Assembly: GCA_037074705.1 (NCBI GenBank)
Contig: CM073590.1
Location: 185,908,746 to 185,972,745 of the forward strand
Length of the DNA: 64,000 bases
Direction: 5' to 3'
Source of the DNA: Zhengitettix transpicula
Lineage: Eukaryota; Arthropoda; Insecta; Orthoptera; Tetrigidae
Positions 1 to 11,650 of this stretch are shown piece after piece (the stretch's first letter is position 1; every line of letters starts with the position of its first letter). The notes under the pieces were generated by a model, which saw nothing but the letters and a program-made list of their open reading frames with translations, had not been told where the DNA came from and ran no database searches. The position numbers were made by a program, and so were the translations under genes.

Positions 1-317
1 TTCCGGAATCGCAGACTTTGGACATAGGGTAACATTTGTTCTCTGTTACTATTGGAATAGTCGGCCAGCTGCCTCCTAAACTGGTCGAGGCACGGAGAAG
101 GGAATGCTGCGTCTCCACAGCAAAGGGCGTGGGAAAAGTACCAAGAGTCCGACCTACCTGATGCAGGTTTTCTACGGTTTGTCCTGCGTCACTTTCCGAC
201 GAATGCCGGGTAGAATCCTTAAAACTACAGCCCGGTGGCCCTAGTATACGTGATTTTAAAAAGGATTTGCCACCACGTGGATTACTCTCAAGTAGCCTGC
301 CAATCTAAAAAATACAG
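1..317 (+). mobile_element. Short A-tailed retroelement (family S), truncated copy
   Basis: This is the 3' part of a family seen at least ten times in the window. It shares the GGCCAGCTGCCTCCTAAACT block, the GCCGGGTAGGATCCTTAAA-like block and the terminal GTAGCCTG..CTAAAAAA end with the complete copies at 17.2 and 36.8 kb. It is cut by the window edge and has lost part of the centre: after CCCGGTGGCCCTAGT it jumps to a short A+T-rich stretch and resumes at TTGCCACCACGTGGATTAC. No protein is encoded. Confidence 0.8.
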
Positions 318-687
318 CTCTCCTTTTACTTTTGTATTTTGTAAGTTTTGTGTTTACTTTGTGTGAAAGTCAATAGTTGCTAAAAATTTTATTGTATTTT
401 TCTTGATATTCATTAATTAATTGAATGTATTATACAATATTCTTAGTTATACTGAACAGTGAAAATGTTTTGTTTTCAGGTAACATAACATAGTCTCTAG
501 TTACTATTTTTAATTTAATGTAATTACGTATCCGTTTTTATTAACTGCGGACTAATGGAATTAAATAAAAGATAAAATTGATACTTATCTGACGAAAAGT
601 ATAAATAAAATAAATAAATTAGCCAATAAAGACACAATACTTTGAATTTGATAAATTAAATTAAAGAACTAAATCACATAAAAATAC
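318..687. other. A+T-rich stretch, no feature seen
   Basis: Low-complexity A+T-rich sequence with no convincing coding pattern, repeat boundary or structured RNA. Confidence 0.5.
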
Positions 688-930
688 AAAAAAAAAAGGA
701 GTATAACGTTTCAACCCAACTTTTGGTTCTCATATGATGGAATACTTGAAAAACTCTTCATGACCGTATTGATTCAAAGAGATGTAAAAATTCGTATTAA
801 CAAATTCTACAGTGCAAGCTTTCATCGAAATATGATATAACATAGATTTAATTCAGGTCTCCTTTTTAATTTTTTATTTAATGATGATGTCCCAAAGTTG
901 GGTCGAAACGTTGTACTTTTTCTTGCAGTT
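688..930. repeat. Penelope-type inverted repeat end
   Basis: Arms at about 690-731 and 887-928 are inverted copies: AACGTTTCAACCCAACTTT on the left, AAAGTTGGGTCGAAACGTT on the right. The AACGTTTC word recurs at the ends of Penelope-like elements elsewhere in the window, so a solo Penelope terminal repeat is the likely source. The A+T-rich loop holds no recognisable coding sequence. Confidence 0.45.
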
Positions 931-1933
931 TCATGATTTGTCATTATTAAATTTAATTGTAATACATTCAAATTATTCTGACATCGACTAATTTACATAT
1001 TTTATTAAAAATCTAAAAGTAGCAGTCACCTGTCTGAGTAAAGTGTTAAAAATGTGTTTATTTATACTAAAAATTAAAGATTATCTGTAGAATCTTCAAT
1101 TAAAAATGGATGTGAATTTTACCAGTTCTTCGACAATAGATGATTTCTCAATAAACAGGCATGTCCCTAACAGTGTTTCTGCGATGTACCGTATGAATCG
1201 CCTGATAGGAAGGACTTGTTTCATGAACACGTGGCTATTAATATTGGCGGAACTGTCACAAGAAGCATTGTGAGGAGGGCGCTGTGAGACAGGAGGTCAT
1301 CTGTATACAGTATCTCGTGATTAACGCCGCCATAGCGATTCACCCGTGTGCCGTACGTTACGAAAAGCAAGCAAACAATCAGATTTTTCTGATTTAAAAC
1401 TTATATATTCACATACATGTTCCTTTATACGACATTGGCTAATTTTAACCTAAATAAGCAGCCTAGTTCGATTTTTCTTAGTATTGTAGAATGTAAAGTA
1501 ATAAAAACCTCTCCAATCTCTTTTGATCTATAACAACTGATAATTTCAGCGAAACAGTCGTGATAATACGGCGAAATGCATTTGTTTTGAAGGTCGCAGT
1601 TGAAGGGGTGGTTTAAAAATATGCTTTTCAGGAGTAACTTTATTTTTACATGAAGTTGTTTCGGAAAATTGTCAGCCTGAGGAAGGAGAGAAAAAAGATT
1701 TATTACGAATCCCCTTTTTATTTTTAATGGTAGTTTCGTTTTAATTCAATATACTTAGTTATAAATAAATTAAAACAACCAAATACTTCACAAATAATTT
1801 AATAACATAAAAATTAACACGACGTTTCGTCCTGAATCTAGGTTTTCTTCATGTGTACAATGAATTTTGTAGTATTATAAATATAACAATACAAATAAAA
1901 ATTATAATATGAATTGAATGTATATGAATGTAT
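931..1933. other. Unassigned stretch with one Penelope-type motif
   Basis: No gene recognised. An ACGACGTTTCGTCC motif near 1820-1833 resembles the Penelope-type ends described elsewhere. The segment around 1,120-1,370 is slightly less A+T-rich but shows no sustained open frame. Confidence 0.4.
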
Positions 1934-2912
1934 TGTAATAATCAAAAGAAAATCTTTAATTTGCCCCACGTTGTGGAAACCAATTTGTAATAATTAATAT
2001 TGGAATTAATTAAATGAAATCAACAAGAATTTAAAACAAAATTATTTATTTATTTTGTGGCAATAACTCAAAAACAATTACAATTTAAAATATTAATTTC
2101 TCAGGGCCTTCACTGGGTTTCATAATGGACACAACAAATTGATTTAAGAATCTTATTAACAAACAGTTCACATTTACCTAAACAATATGTCGATAGAAAT
2201 AACTTAAGAAGAAAAGAAATTAACTTTGATTGACAATTAAAAGAGAACTAAATCTAACTTTATCCTTTAATTACGTTTACAATTAATCGTTAGTTTTGGT
2301 TTTGTTACTTACATTTGTCCAGCTGGTACCATCATTCCTTTTGGTTTCGGAAATACACTATTGCAAAATTTTACACTGATTCTAAGATTCACAGATTTTA
2401 CACTATTGAAGTAAAAATTGATAGGCTCCCAGGAACTCGGATGATCCTCTTTTTGTGTCAGCTATCTGATGTCTGCTTGCCTTATACGAGTCCTATGATT
2501 CGTAGATTTGTTAGTCTTTTACCGCTTTGGACTTAAACTGACTTCCTGTCCTGGCTGGCTACAGACGTAAAACTGCACTTCTTTCCTGGCTGCTGATAGA
2601 TGTAAAAACTGCTAACTTAGCGATATTTACGGGGTAATACTTCCGTGAATGTTTTTACTTTGTCTTAAATTCACAACTTTGTTTAATAATACATTAACGA
2701 TGGCTAGTCTCTGCTCTAGTTTTATTCGTTCCGTCCTCTGTAATGTCTCGCCACCAACTAACTCTTAGTGCTCTCCAGTTTTAGCGCGCATACGCCATTT
2801 TTGACTTTCCAACAAAGCAACAGAGCCTGGCTCCATTGTCGTTTTGGAAGCTCCTGCCGCTACAATTAAATTTTATTAAAACCAATTAATGGCCTAATTA
2901 ATTGGAATTACA
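1934..2912 (-). mobile_element. Solo LTR (copy A)
   Basis: A 979-bp unit beginning TGTAATAATC and ending GGAATTACA, so it has TG...CA termini that are themselves inverted (TGTAAT/ATTACA). It is flanked by a perfect 4-bp target duplication GTAT (1930-1933 and 2913-2916). It is a reversed relative of the unit at 29.9 kb; both share the AATTAATGGCCTAATTAATT end and the CCAGCTGGTACC block. No internal region or partner LTR is present, which is what LTR-LTR recombination leaves. The 4-bp duplication and AT-rich target fit the Ty3/gypsy superfamily, but that is inference. The 73-codon frame at 2315-2536 is incidental. Confidence 0.7.
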
Positions 2913-3060
2913 GTATATATAAATATTAAAATTTTACAGTCACAGTAGAATTTATTTTCAATCTATACGGTCTGCAGCTTTCGGTCTCTCATCCGGATAT
3001 ATGTATACAGCAAGATTAACATAAATAAATTCAAAGAAATCCACAAAGCTTATTCAAGCC
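2913..3060. other. A+T-rich spacer
   Basis: Target-site duplication followed by A+T-rich sequence; nothing else seen. Confidence 0.4.
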
Positions 3061-3280
3061 TCAAATCATTAGATCCTGAAATGGCGTGAGATGTACGTAC
3101 ATTGTAGGCGGGCCAAAGGATGGAGGAATGTCGCACCGGGTCGGGAGTCGATTAGGACTTATAATTAATTGACATGGTGGTTTGAGCAGCCGCCCGGTAA
3201 GCTGAAGGTCCTGGCTTCGATTCCCGGTCTGGTCGACATTTTCCCATCCATATTCGTTAATCATAATTAAACATTACACC
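3061..3280 (+). repeat. tRNA-like SINE head (candidate)
   Basis: At about 3175-3235 the sequence reads like a tRNA-derived SINE promoter. A GGTGGTTTGAGCAGCC segment resembles an A box, followed by a CCCGGTAAGCTGAAGGTCC arm and CTTCGATTCCCGG, close to the pol III B box GGTTCGANTCC with its T-loop. The anticodon region is degenerate, so this is not a functional tRNA. G+C is clearly higher than in the flanks. The reverse-strand frame over the same bases is a shadow. Confidence 0.45.
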
Positions 3281-3471
3281 ATTGAAATAGTTAATATCTT
3301 ATAAGATTTATAGTATTAACATAACAATGTCTATTTGTAAATTTAAATAACTCTATTTATTTTAAGTTTTACTAGTTACGTAACATTGGTGCATTATTAA
3401 TGTAACTTATATTTTTTACACCTTGTCAGCAAGGTCACTACGTTGTAAGTCTACAACTCTTCTGTCATGTA

Positions 3472-4414
3472 CAGGGTTGGCTATAATTAAACTGACGGTG
3501 TTGCTACAGTGCGAGCTTTATACATCGCAGGAAGCTGGAAAATCGTAGGTATGTTCGTTAATCGGTGAGATCACGTATAATCCTGAAAAAATGAATAATT
3601 TCCACTGCCAGTTGGTAAAAATATTGCGCTGTAAGCAGTCAGAATGTGGCGTGTGTGCAGGTTCAAGGGGAGGGGTGATCAAGGACATGATAGCGGTGGT
3701 TCTGTCACGTTTATTAGGACATGGTCACAAGTTACAACATGTGTTGTATACGGTCTCCCGACTCAGCAACATGCTCCATCCGTAACGCGACATAGTCAAC
3801 GGTTGCTCGCAGTATATCCGGGGTAAACTGAGCGATATGTCGTCGGATGCTACTCTTGAGATAAGGAAGAGTCCTGATACGCTGATAGACACCATCTATC
3901 AGATATCCCCACAACCAGAAGTCACATGGATTTAGGTCGGGGGATGTGAAATTGCCCAGAGATGAAGCGGTCGTTACCGAACGTTTCTCGAATGAAATAT
4001 TCACCTCTACAAGTGACACGTGGTGGCGCTTCATCTTGCACGAAAATAGTGGTGAGGACACAGTTGAGTTCTTGCAAAGCTGGCATCACGTGTTGCACTA
4101 GGAGATCCTTATGACGCGCAGATGTCACATAGGGCTCCACCACATGTTGTACCTTGTGACCATATCCTAATAAACGTGACAGAACCTCCGTTATAATGTC
4201 TTTGATCGTTCGTTCCCTTTTCCTGCACGCACACCAACCTCTGACTGCTTACAGGTCCACAATTTCTCCTGGTGGCAGAAAGTGTAACTGTTAATTATTT
4301 GCAGAAATACCCGCGAGCGCATCAATTAATGAACATACCTACGATTTTTCAGCTTCCTGCGATGTATAAAGCTCGCACTGTAGCAACACCGTCAGTTTAA
4401 TTATAACTACCCTG
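3472..4414 (-). mobile_element. Tc1/mariner-type transposon with long inverted arms
   Basis: A 943-bp element starts CAGGGTTGGC and ends ..ACTACCCTG, flanked by TA on both sides (3470-3471 and 4415-4416), the Tc1/mariner target duplication. The outer ~92 bp of the ends match almost perfectly. The inverted similarity continues, more diverged, to about 3762 on the left and 4141 on the right, including CTGTAAGCAGTCAGA and GTTCTGTCACGTTTATTAGG in both arms. Only about 380 bp of single-copy core lies between them. It is therefore a foldback-like derivative with arms of about 275-290 bp, not an intact autonomous transposon. Confidence 0.8.
3732..4143 (-). pseudogene. Transposase C-terminal remnant (DDE, Tc1/mariner superfamily)
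   Basis: Two overlapping reverse-strand frames carry pieces of one transposase. The upstream frame (to 4143) has TIFVQDEAPP, the usual context of the second catalytic Asp in this superfamily, followed by ETFGNDRFIS. The downstream frame (to 3732) has SPDLNPCDFWLWGYL, the context of the third catalytic Asp, followed by a helical tail. A frameshift near 3960 separates them, and the N-terminal DNA-binding region and first catalytic Asp are missing. The upstream boundary coincides with the start of the inverted arm, so part of the original gene has been replaced by duplicated arm sequence. It would have cut and joined element ends in the nucleus; now dead. Confidence 0.75.
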
Positions 4415-4416
4415 TA

Positions 4417-5010
4417 TAATCGATTAACAGATGAATACATTTTTCTTAGATTATTTTACATTTACTTTATTTTTTTCATATATAAGTATATCATGTCACC
4501 TCATAGCATTATAGTAATTAATCCGCAACATCCTTTCGTATATATTTGTGTAGCTATATCATAAGTGACAATCATTTTCACATTAAAATGGATGGTTTTC
4601 TAGCATTTTCGGGAGTACGATTTATTTATATATCGTCACTATATGCAAATATTGTTGCGTAATAATTAACATTATCTAAAAGGCCTAGCAATGATGGTCG
4701 AATACGTACGCAAACTTTAGGAAGAACGAAGAACAGAATACACATCCAGAGCGATAAAATTTTCATAAAACCCCTGAAACAGAACGCAAAAGAAATTGTA
4801 TAATTTCTATATCATATAGCACATATATGAAACAATTTAACAATATATGTAGTAATAAACAACTGGAAGGCTTTAATAAATTATAGGAATAATTAACAAC
4901 AGTGATTGAGCTTGAAAGGAATTTATTATTGTTGATAATAAATTTTACAATTTATTATATTATTATATATTATATATATTATTATTATATAATTATTATA
5001 TAATTTATTA
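4417..5010. other. A+T-rich stretch with TTATAT runs
   Basis: No gene seen. From 4920 to 5010 the sequence is almost pure A/T with irregular TTATTATATAAT repeats, the kind of site next to which the LTRs of this window lie. Confidence 0.45.
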
Positions 5011-5011
5011 C

Positions 5012-5885
5012 AAAACCCATTTTCCTGCCGAATTTCATCCATTTAAACAAATACTTTAATTTTCATTTATTAATTCGTGGCATCTATGAACATACAGTTC
5101 TTATATCATTACAATCAAATACGCCGGATCTCTATATCTCAGGGTCACTACTGGGTTTGATAATTAGAACAAAATCAGTGTATAAACTGAAAATTAACAA
5201 TTCAAATATATACAAGTTAATCTAAAACAATTTGAAAATAAGTGAAATGAAAACTGAACGAAATCCGACTCTACCCTTTTAATTATCTTTTACAAATTTA
5301 TGTCAAAGTTTTGGTTACTCACGGACCGTCTGTCTGGTATCAGATCTCTCTCTTGTATCTTGATAACTACCACACTAAAGGGCCATTTTTTTACACTGAC
5401 TCTACTTCATTGCAATTTTAATACACACACTTGAATTTCTCGTCCTCAGCTATCTGGAACCTCGGATGAGCTGCCCCCTTTGGGCTGCTAGTAGATGCCG
5501 GATTCCTCAATGCGAAAATTGTTCCATCAGCGTGAAGCAAACTTTTGATTCCCCGTTTGCAAATTGTTATGAAAAACTGTTCGTACAACTATTTGCTTGC
5601 TTCCATACAGGAACTCGCGATTTGCAATTTATATTTGCAGACTTTACTGTTTGTTGCTCTAAGAGAATTGAACTGTATTATACCTCTCGTACTCAGATTT
5701 TAGCCTCCTTCTCAGATCATCGCCGATTCCAGACTGGCTCCCCCATCGCATACAGAGTTAAAGCTCGCGTGGTCTCTATTGTCGAACAAAGGAAAACCCC
5801 GCCCCAATTGTCGCCTTTACGCATTCGTACCGCTAACAATTTAATTATATTAAAACAATTAATGGCCTGTTTAATTGGCATTACA
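5012..5885 (-). mobile_element. Diverged solo LTR (copy B)
   Basis: Same orientation and block order as the unit at 1.9 kb: CTCAGGGTCACTACTGGGTTTGATAA-like block near 5148, then TTACTCACGGACC..CTGGTA block near 5320, ending AATGGCCTGTTTAATTGGCATTACA. The right boundary (CA at 5885, followed by ATAT) is clear. The left boundary is not: no TGTAAT start is visible in the A+T-rich sequence, so the left coordinate is approximate. The 157-codon frame from 5466 to 5939 lies largely inside the LTR, has no recognisable domain and is considered spurious. Confidence 0.55.
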
Positions 5886-6436
5886 ATATTTTTAGGTCTC
5901 TTCAGTTCAAGTACGAACTATTCCAGATATGGTAACTGACTTTGTGGCCTGCTTAACATGGTTATATTGATAAAATAACCATATTTTTCGTTCTAAAGGA
6001 ATATTAAATTTCAATATTATTAAAATTTCTTTCAAGTGCATTGTATACTAGCTTTATTCTTTTAAGAATCTCTGTTATGAAGGGCTCTTTTTATCTATTC
6101 ACTGTTTCGATAGTTTAAATTGTCTACTGTGACACCGTCACCTTTTATCAAAGTTCGTCAAATATTATCCATGTTTTTTCTGGGAAAAAAATCAGACCAG
6201 TCAATTTTCTGAGGGTATTAAATTATTACTATATTTTTTTTTTGCTTTTTAAGAGAAGTCATCTACGACTCGGAGACTTTGTAATAATTTTACATTAGTT
6301 TTTTTAAAATAATAATTATTTTCGGAAAATTTCCTCGAATTATTAGTAGATTTTATTTTACGTGTATTCCAATTACGGGGGTTTCAAGAATAAACATAAA
6401 ATAAACAATAAAAATACTTATCGTTTTATTTATCTC
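5886..6436. other. Unassigned A+T-rich stretch
   Basis: No coding pattern or repeat boundary recognised. Confidence 0.4.
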
Positions 6437-6780
6437 TTATTTGCCGATCCTGTGAATGTTATCAGTTTTCGGCCTCTTGGCTTTAATCCTTTGGAATTTA
6501 TCGGAATAATTCACCGTTTCTGATGTATTGGCGAATTTCCTCGCCAAACAGTTGGCTATCTCATCTTGGTTTACGATCTTTCCCCCCCTTTCATCTGTAA
6601 TTGTGTTGACTTTGTTTCTAATATAATTGCCCTTCATTCTTCTGATAATTTACCATAATTATTTCTGTTGTTTTTTGGGTTTTTATCGAGATCATTTTTT
6701 CAAACCATTTCGCTCTTGGTTCTCCTTCTGAACATGGCTGTCGCCCTGTTATACTCTATTTAATTTTCTAGTGTAGGACA
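6437..6780 (-). pseudogene. LINE fragment, region before the reverse transcriptase
   Basis: Reverse-strand translation in shifting frames gives CPTLEN, IEYNRATAMFRRRT, KSEWFEKMIS, then KVNTITDERGGKIVNQDE and IANCLARKFANTSETVNYSD. This order (a basic linker, then an EIANxLAxxFAxxS block) is typical of the segment just before the reverse-transcriptase domain in Jockey/I-like non-LTR retrotransposons. At least one frameshift and a stop break it, and neither the endonuclease nor the catalytic YxDD region is nearby. Family assignment is from motif memory, not a search. Confidence 0.6.
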
Positions 6781-7960
6781 TCTCTTGTGTCTATTTAACC
6801 GTTATAAAGTTCAATCAAAATTAAAAACTTTGTTTTGTTACACGCAATCAGGAATATGATATCTATGTAAAATTGCCTCGTTGCAAAATTTATTTATATT
6901 TTTCTAATTTGACAAAAACTCTCGTACCTGGAGCGCTGTACAAAAGCTCTTTGTCGTGAAGACTATCGAATTACAGAAACTAAAATCAATGCTCGGCTCA
7001 TGATCAAAAATGGAATTACACAGTGCGGCAATTTGAAAAAGAAAACCTTTTGAGTTCTGTTAAGCCTCGAAAAAAAGAGACTTCAAACAATTAACTTTTG
7101 GAGTCATTAAGATGAGATAAAATTTTTACGGGGAAAAAATCTACATCATTAAGTTATATAAAGAAATTAAATCATTTACGGTTAAGGAAAATAAATGAAA
7201 ATTCGTTAAAATACAATTAAATTAATCGCCCGTAGTAGTTGAACTCTATTATAACTTCCAAGTAGGTAATATGTACAGATTTCTTAATATTTAAAGACCT
7301 CCAAAATAATGTAAAACGGAACTAAAAAAAAGCGTAGCTGTACATCACAAACACAACGTAGATTTAAATCATACAAAAAATTACACGGAATTATAATAGA
7401 AAAATTCTGGATTTTAAGTACAATTAAAATGGAGGAAATTTCTGAAGTGAATTATATGAAATTTGGGATAAATAATTAATATAAAAAATGACATTGTTCT
7501 GTCGTAAATTCGGATGAAGATTGAAGTTTCACCTGGACTATAGGTGCGTAGTCATATTGATTTACTGGATTTCTGTAACATTAACATTATACTGGAAACC
7601 AGTATACTGAAAATTAATATATTTCGAAGAATCAAATATTATATTTACATAGATTGATGAGGACTTTGGCAGCGTATGTTGAAAGCTCCAGAAAAATAAA
7701 ATAATCTTGAAAATTATGAAGCATTTTTTTTACTTATAGTTACGTTAATTACTATGGTAATTAGTGACTGATTAGTTATACATCATCAATAATGTTAACT
7801 GTATTTTTAAAATTACATTTATGGTGGTATTACAATGTATTTGAGTAACAATAGTTTTAAATATTTGAAAAACAGTCCATTATTTTCATACATTATTGTA
7901 GCACGGAAAAACACCCCCCCCCCAAATTAATTTAAGATTAATTTTTAATATTTGAGTAAA
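6781..7960. other. Unassigned A+T-rich stretch
   Basis: No gene recognised. A run of ten C residues lies near 7913-7922. Confidence 0.4.
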
Positions 7961-7964
7961 AACG

Positions 7965-8660
7965 CCTGTGAGCCCAGAGTTGAGCGAGCTGTGGCTTGCT
8001 GGAAATTACGGCCATAAAGTTAGGCACCGAGGTGATAGGTTGACGAGGAGAAACCGTGCCTTCAGACAAAGGCGGCGGATTATGGGAGAACCCTACCTCT
8101 GGGGTATTGACCTGTCTAAAATACGCGAAGTTCAAGCCTTCCAAAAGGCGAGAGTAAGTCCTCAAAAGTGTAAAATCGACGCCGATGGGCTGAAATGAAG
8201 AGGTTTACACCCTCTGAAGGGGAACGAAAATCATGAAAGTTGATAAGCGAGGAAACAGGACAGTTCCCATCTATAACCCGGAGAACGAGGAAGCCTGGGA
8301 AGGGAGAAAGTGTAGTAGTAAAAATAATTGGCATGTACAACTTGGAGAATGACAAAAGGCCCAACCGACGAAAGAAGAATCTATTTCAAGATGCTAATAA
8401 TTGTTACGCCAACGAGGAAGTGTAAGGAGGAAGCTTCCAGAAATTCCTGTGATGATTTTCCGGTTAGCCTGGGGAAGCCGACTACAAAAGATAAAGGTGT
8501 GTTTCTGACTAAACGTAAAGAATTGAGATTTGTGCCGCACGTATATGCCATCACATACGGCCCCCTTCTTGGTTTATGTTCTGAGTCTCATAAAATAGAT
8601 CTGAGAATTGACCGTTTAACGTATCATAAATCTATTTCAATATTTAATCTAGTTAAAGTA
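7965..8660 (+). other. G+C-richer islet, probable old repeat fragment
   Basis: This block is visibly richer in G+C and purines than its flanks. It carries several short overlapping frames on both strands (for example 7968-8198, 8240-8425, 8328-8672) but none shows a domain I recognise, and the frames switch as in a decayed coding element. It could be the 5' region of a LINE or another transposon. I see no splice-site pattern supporting a host exon. Confidence 0.3.
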
Positions 8661-10083
8661 AATCATCTATAATTTAAACTCAAGAGTGAGTAAATTTTAA
8701 TAACCTTGATGCAATTGAAAAGGACCCTGTTGAATTTGTGTAATAAATTTTATTTAAAGTCAATCAATTTTTTTTCATATAAATTAACCACCCAGCATTG
8801 TATTACATATACATCAGCAGTAATGTTTAAAATTAACTATATTTTTAAAATTACTTTTAATTATTCGCATTACTTTCAGACATTATATTACTTCTTCTTG
8901 TAACTTTGGATCATCCACTATTTCGTGGATTTCTTTTCTTCTCAATGCGTTTCTTTTTCGCTGAAGCAGTTTTATTTTTACAAATTGTGACTGAATGAAA
9001 AACCTTTTATGGATAAATTAGAAACACGATGAAACAGAAATCAGTCTATAAATATTAAAATATCTTAAAGAAAAATATATTTTTCATTTCGACTTATAGA
9101 GGACATTTATTGAATAAAAGTTTGTCGTCGGTTGCTTTCGTAATAATAGAAGCTACTAGCAATTGATATATACTTGTTTCCTTGTTTGTGCCACCAAAAT
9201 TTCTGGAGTCGACTCTTTTGTTGTGTAGAAAAGAACAGGACAATGCTGATAAGATCGAGCGGATCTCCGCGTTGCTATTGTGATGGACGCCGTCGATTCA
9301 CGTAATGAGTTTGGTCAGATGTTATCAACCTGTGCACACAAACCTCGGACTCTAATGACGTCAACCATAAATAATGTAAAAGGAGAGAATTAATTATATG
9401 TTCAATTTGGAATTTCATCCAGATTTACTCCTACGAAATTCTTAATTTTTTTCATTCCGGCAATACTGGTATCAAATTCCACGAGAGATAAACACGGATA
9501 ATAAACGGACACAATCTTAAAGCTACCGCAAAAGAAATTTATAATACTTCTGAACCACACGGAAGATTATATATTATACAAAAGTTTCACTTAATTTACC
9601 TTGCTTATGTTCATTCTGTTTCCTGTCTCTCTTTGTATTATTTTAGCAGCAGTGGCCTGAATCGTGAAGAATAAATGTGTGGTTCTCCTCTTTTTTTTTC
9701 TGTTACTAGCGCATAAATAAATTAAAAATTATATAATTCTAATTTTTTAGAGTAAATACTACACTTTGAATTTCTATTTTCGGTAAGGCTAATTATTTGT
9801 TTTATTTCAATGTTCGATTACAGTGAATAAAGTGTTACATATTTCCATATTATTGTGTATCTATATTTCTTACGAATCATAATTCCCCTTTTAAAGACCA
9901 ACGGAAAAATAAATGTAATTTACTCTATTAAATTACAATTAATATTGAATGTTACACAAGAAATTAACCGCAATTTTTAACTTTTAATTGTGTTCATAAA
10001 TCTTCTTACTCAGGTAGACTTTTACTTTTTTTTTCTTGTAATCATTCAATTAATCGAAAAAAGGTTTTTAATTTTGTTTGCAA
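8661..10083. other. Unassigned A+T-rich stretch
   Basis: Nothing recognisable on either strand; open frames are short and rich in Leu, Phe, Ile and Lys as expected from A+T bias. Confidence 0.4.
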
Positions 10084-10132
10084 AGCTTTGTTACTGTCAG
10101 ATATATGCAATATATCTGACAGTAACAAAGCT
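10084..10132. repeat. Perfect 23-bp hairpin with 3-nt loop
   Basis: AGCTTTGTTACTGTCAGATA.. (10084-10106) is matched by its exact inverted copy at 10110-10132, separated only by GCA. No mismatch occurs in 23 bp. It is unlike a terminator because no T run follows, and it is unrelated to the other repeats seen. Confidence 0.85.
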
Positions 10133-10287
10133 GATTACCTTAACTTTGTATTCAAAATTTTAACAGATAATTGATTTCATTCTCAAACGTATTAATCTTA
10201 GAATTAATTAAATTTTTAATAATAAAAACCTTGTCTGTAAAAATAATAATAGAAAATTTATGGTTGTTCTACACTTTTTATTTTTAA

Positions 10288-10700
10288 ATGTTATTCAGAA
10301 AACTAAATATATTTGTAATATTCAAATCTATTAATTATTTGTCTTATTTTGTTAAAAACCGCAAAGATTGTCTTACTACTACGGATTTGCATAATGTTGT
10401 ATATAAAATTAGTTGTAATAAAAACCTCTCATTTTGTTATATCGGCCAGACCGAAAGGTCTTTGTTAACTAGATTTAAGGAAAAATTCAATGTAAAATTT
10501 CCGCCTTATATACATTATTCTATTACAAAACAACGTGTGGATCTTAATAATTATTTCAAATTTGATACTATTATTATATGAAAGGAAGCTAATTTTAATA
10601 AAAGTTTAAAATCGTAATCATATTCTTAATGCCTTGTAACCTAACTTCAATCTGGCGATAGTATTGACTAAAATCAGAACAGTCGATCGAAACGTCTACT
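10288..10700 (+). pseudogene. Penelope-like element, GIY-YIG endonuclease remnant and 3' end
   Basis: The frame at 10288-10581 encodes INYLSYFVKNRKDCLTTTDL, then NVVYKISCNK..SFCYIGQTERSLLTRFKEK. This is the linker plus the VYKISC...YIGQT core of the GIY-YIG nuclease found at the C terminus of Penelope-like reverse transcriptases. That nuclease nicks target DNA to prime reverse transcription. No reverse-transcriptase domain is visible upstream, so the copy is 5'-truncated. A GATCGAAACGTC motif near 10687, like the other Penelope-type ends, closes the remnant. Related copies lie at 22.1 and 50.1 kb. Confidence 0.75.
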
Positions 10701-11649
10701 CACTTTTAAATTATATAATTCAAATTAATTTTTGGTTATTGTCTCTTACACGGGTCGTTAATTTCTTGTGTTATTGTCATACAGACGTTAATTGTGTTCT
10801 AATTTTGTATATCACTGAAAATTAATACTGAAAAATCACATTAAACTTGGAAATGTACCCAGGTTTTATGCTAATTATTAGAAATATGCTCACCAAACTT
10901 TTATCAAGTTGAAGGCTAATTAAACAACTACTTGAAATTTTATTTCGAGAAAGATGACTTAGTTCGTTATTTGTTGAAGGTAAAGAAACATTTTCGTGAT
11001 AATGTTCTGTTATATCCTTGTCTTTACAATACTTTAGTCAAAACTGTCTTACAGTGACGTCACTTAAGTGTTGAGTTAATGAATGTGAGAAGTAAAGAAA
11101 ATTCTTTGCACTAAGTTTTTAAATGAGAGGCTGAACAAAATTATTGGAAGGAAAATCATTTCAACGGGATCTAATTTATTTTCATTATAACAATCCTACT
11201 GCTAATGGAGAATTCCATTCTCTTTATCGAACGGGCTAATTGGCAGGCCTGAATAATTTGGCAGTTGGCTGCCGTTTTGACTGGGCGTGACTGATGGCTC
11301 ATTGACTCGCAATTTTCGGGCTTATTGGGGAACGGCAAAGAAGCTAACATTTTTTAACCGCAGAGTTTGTTAGTTTTTCAGCTTAAAATGACCCAAGTAA
11401 AATGAGACAGGAAATGAAAATTACGTAAAATTATTTAATATATTAGCTATTATTAGATTTTTTTTAGAAATATATTCAGAGTGGCCAGTTTTAAACCAGC
11501 GGTTCGAGCTTGCCCGATTAATAAAAGAAAATCCAAACTGAAGGAACCCACAACTACATAAACTTTATACGTTAAGATGAATCAATTTGAGTAAGTGAGC
11601 AAAGGTTATATTATAAAGTCACTGAGTTGACCGGCGCCGTATTTTGAGC
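10701..11649. other. Unassigned stretch
   Basis: A+T-rich sequence with a slightly G+C-richer part around 11,200-11,360; no gene or repeat boundary recognised. Confidence 0.4.
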
Positions 11650-11650
11650 G

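Noticed and set aside
3175..3245. A functional tRNA gene
   Set aside because: The A-box-like and B-box-like parts are there, but the acceptor stem and anticodon arm do not pair properly; a tRNA-derived SINE head fits better.
5466..5939. 157-codon forward frame, the longest of its kind near 5 kb
   Set aside because: It lies largely within a sequence related to the other LTR copies, crosses its right end, has no recognised domain, and has no counterpart frame in the related copies.
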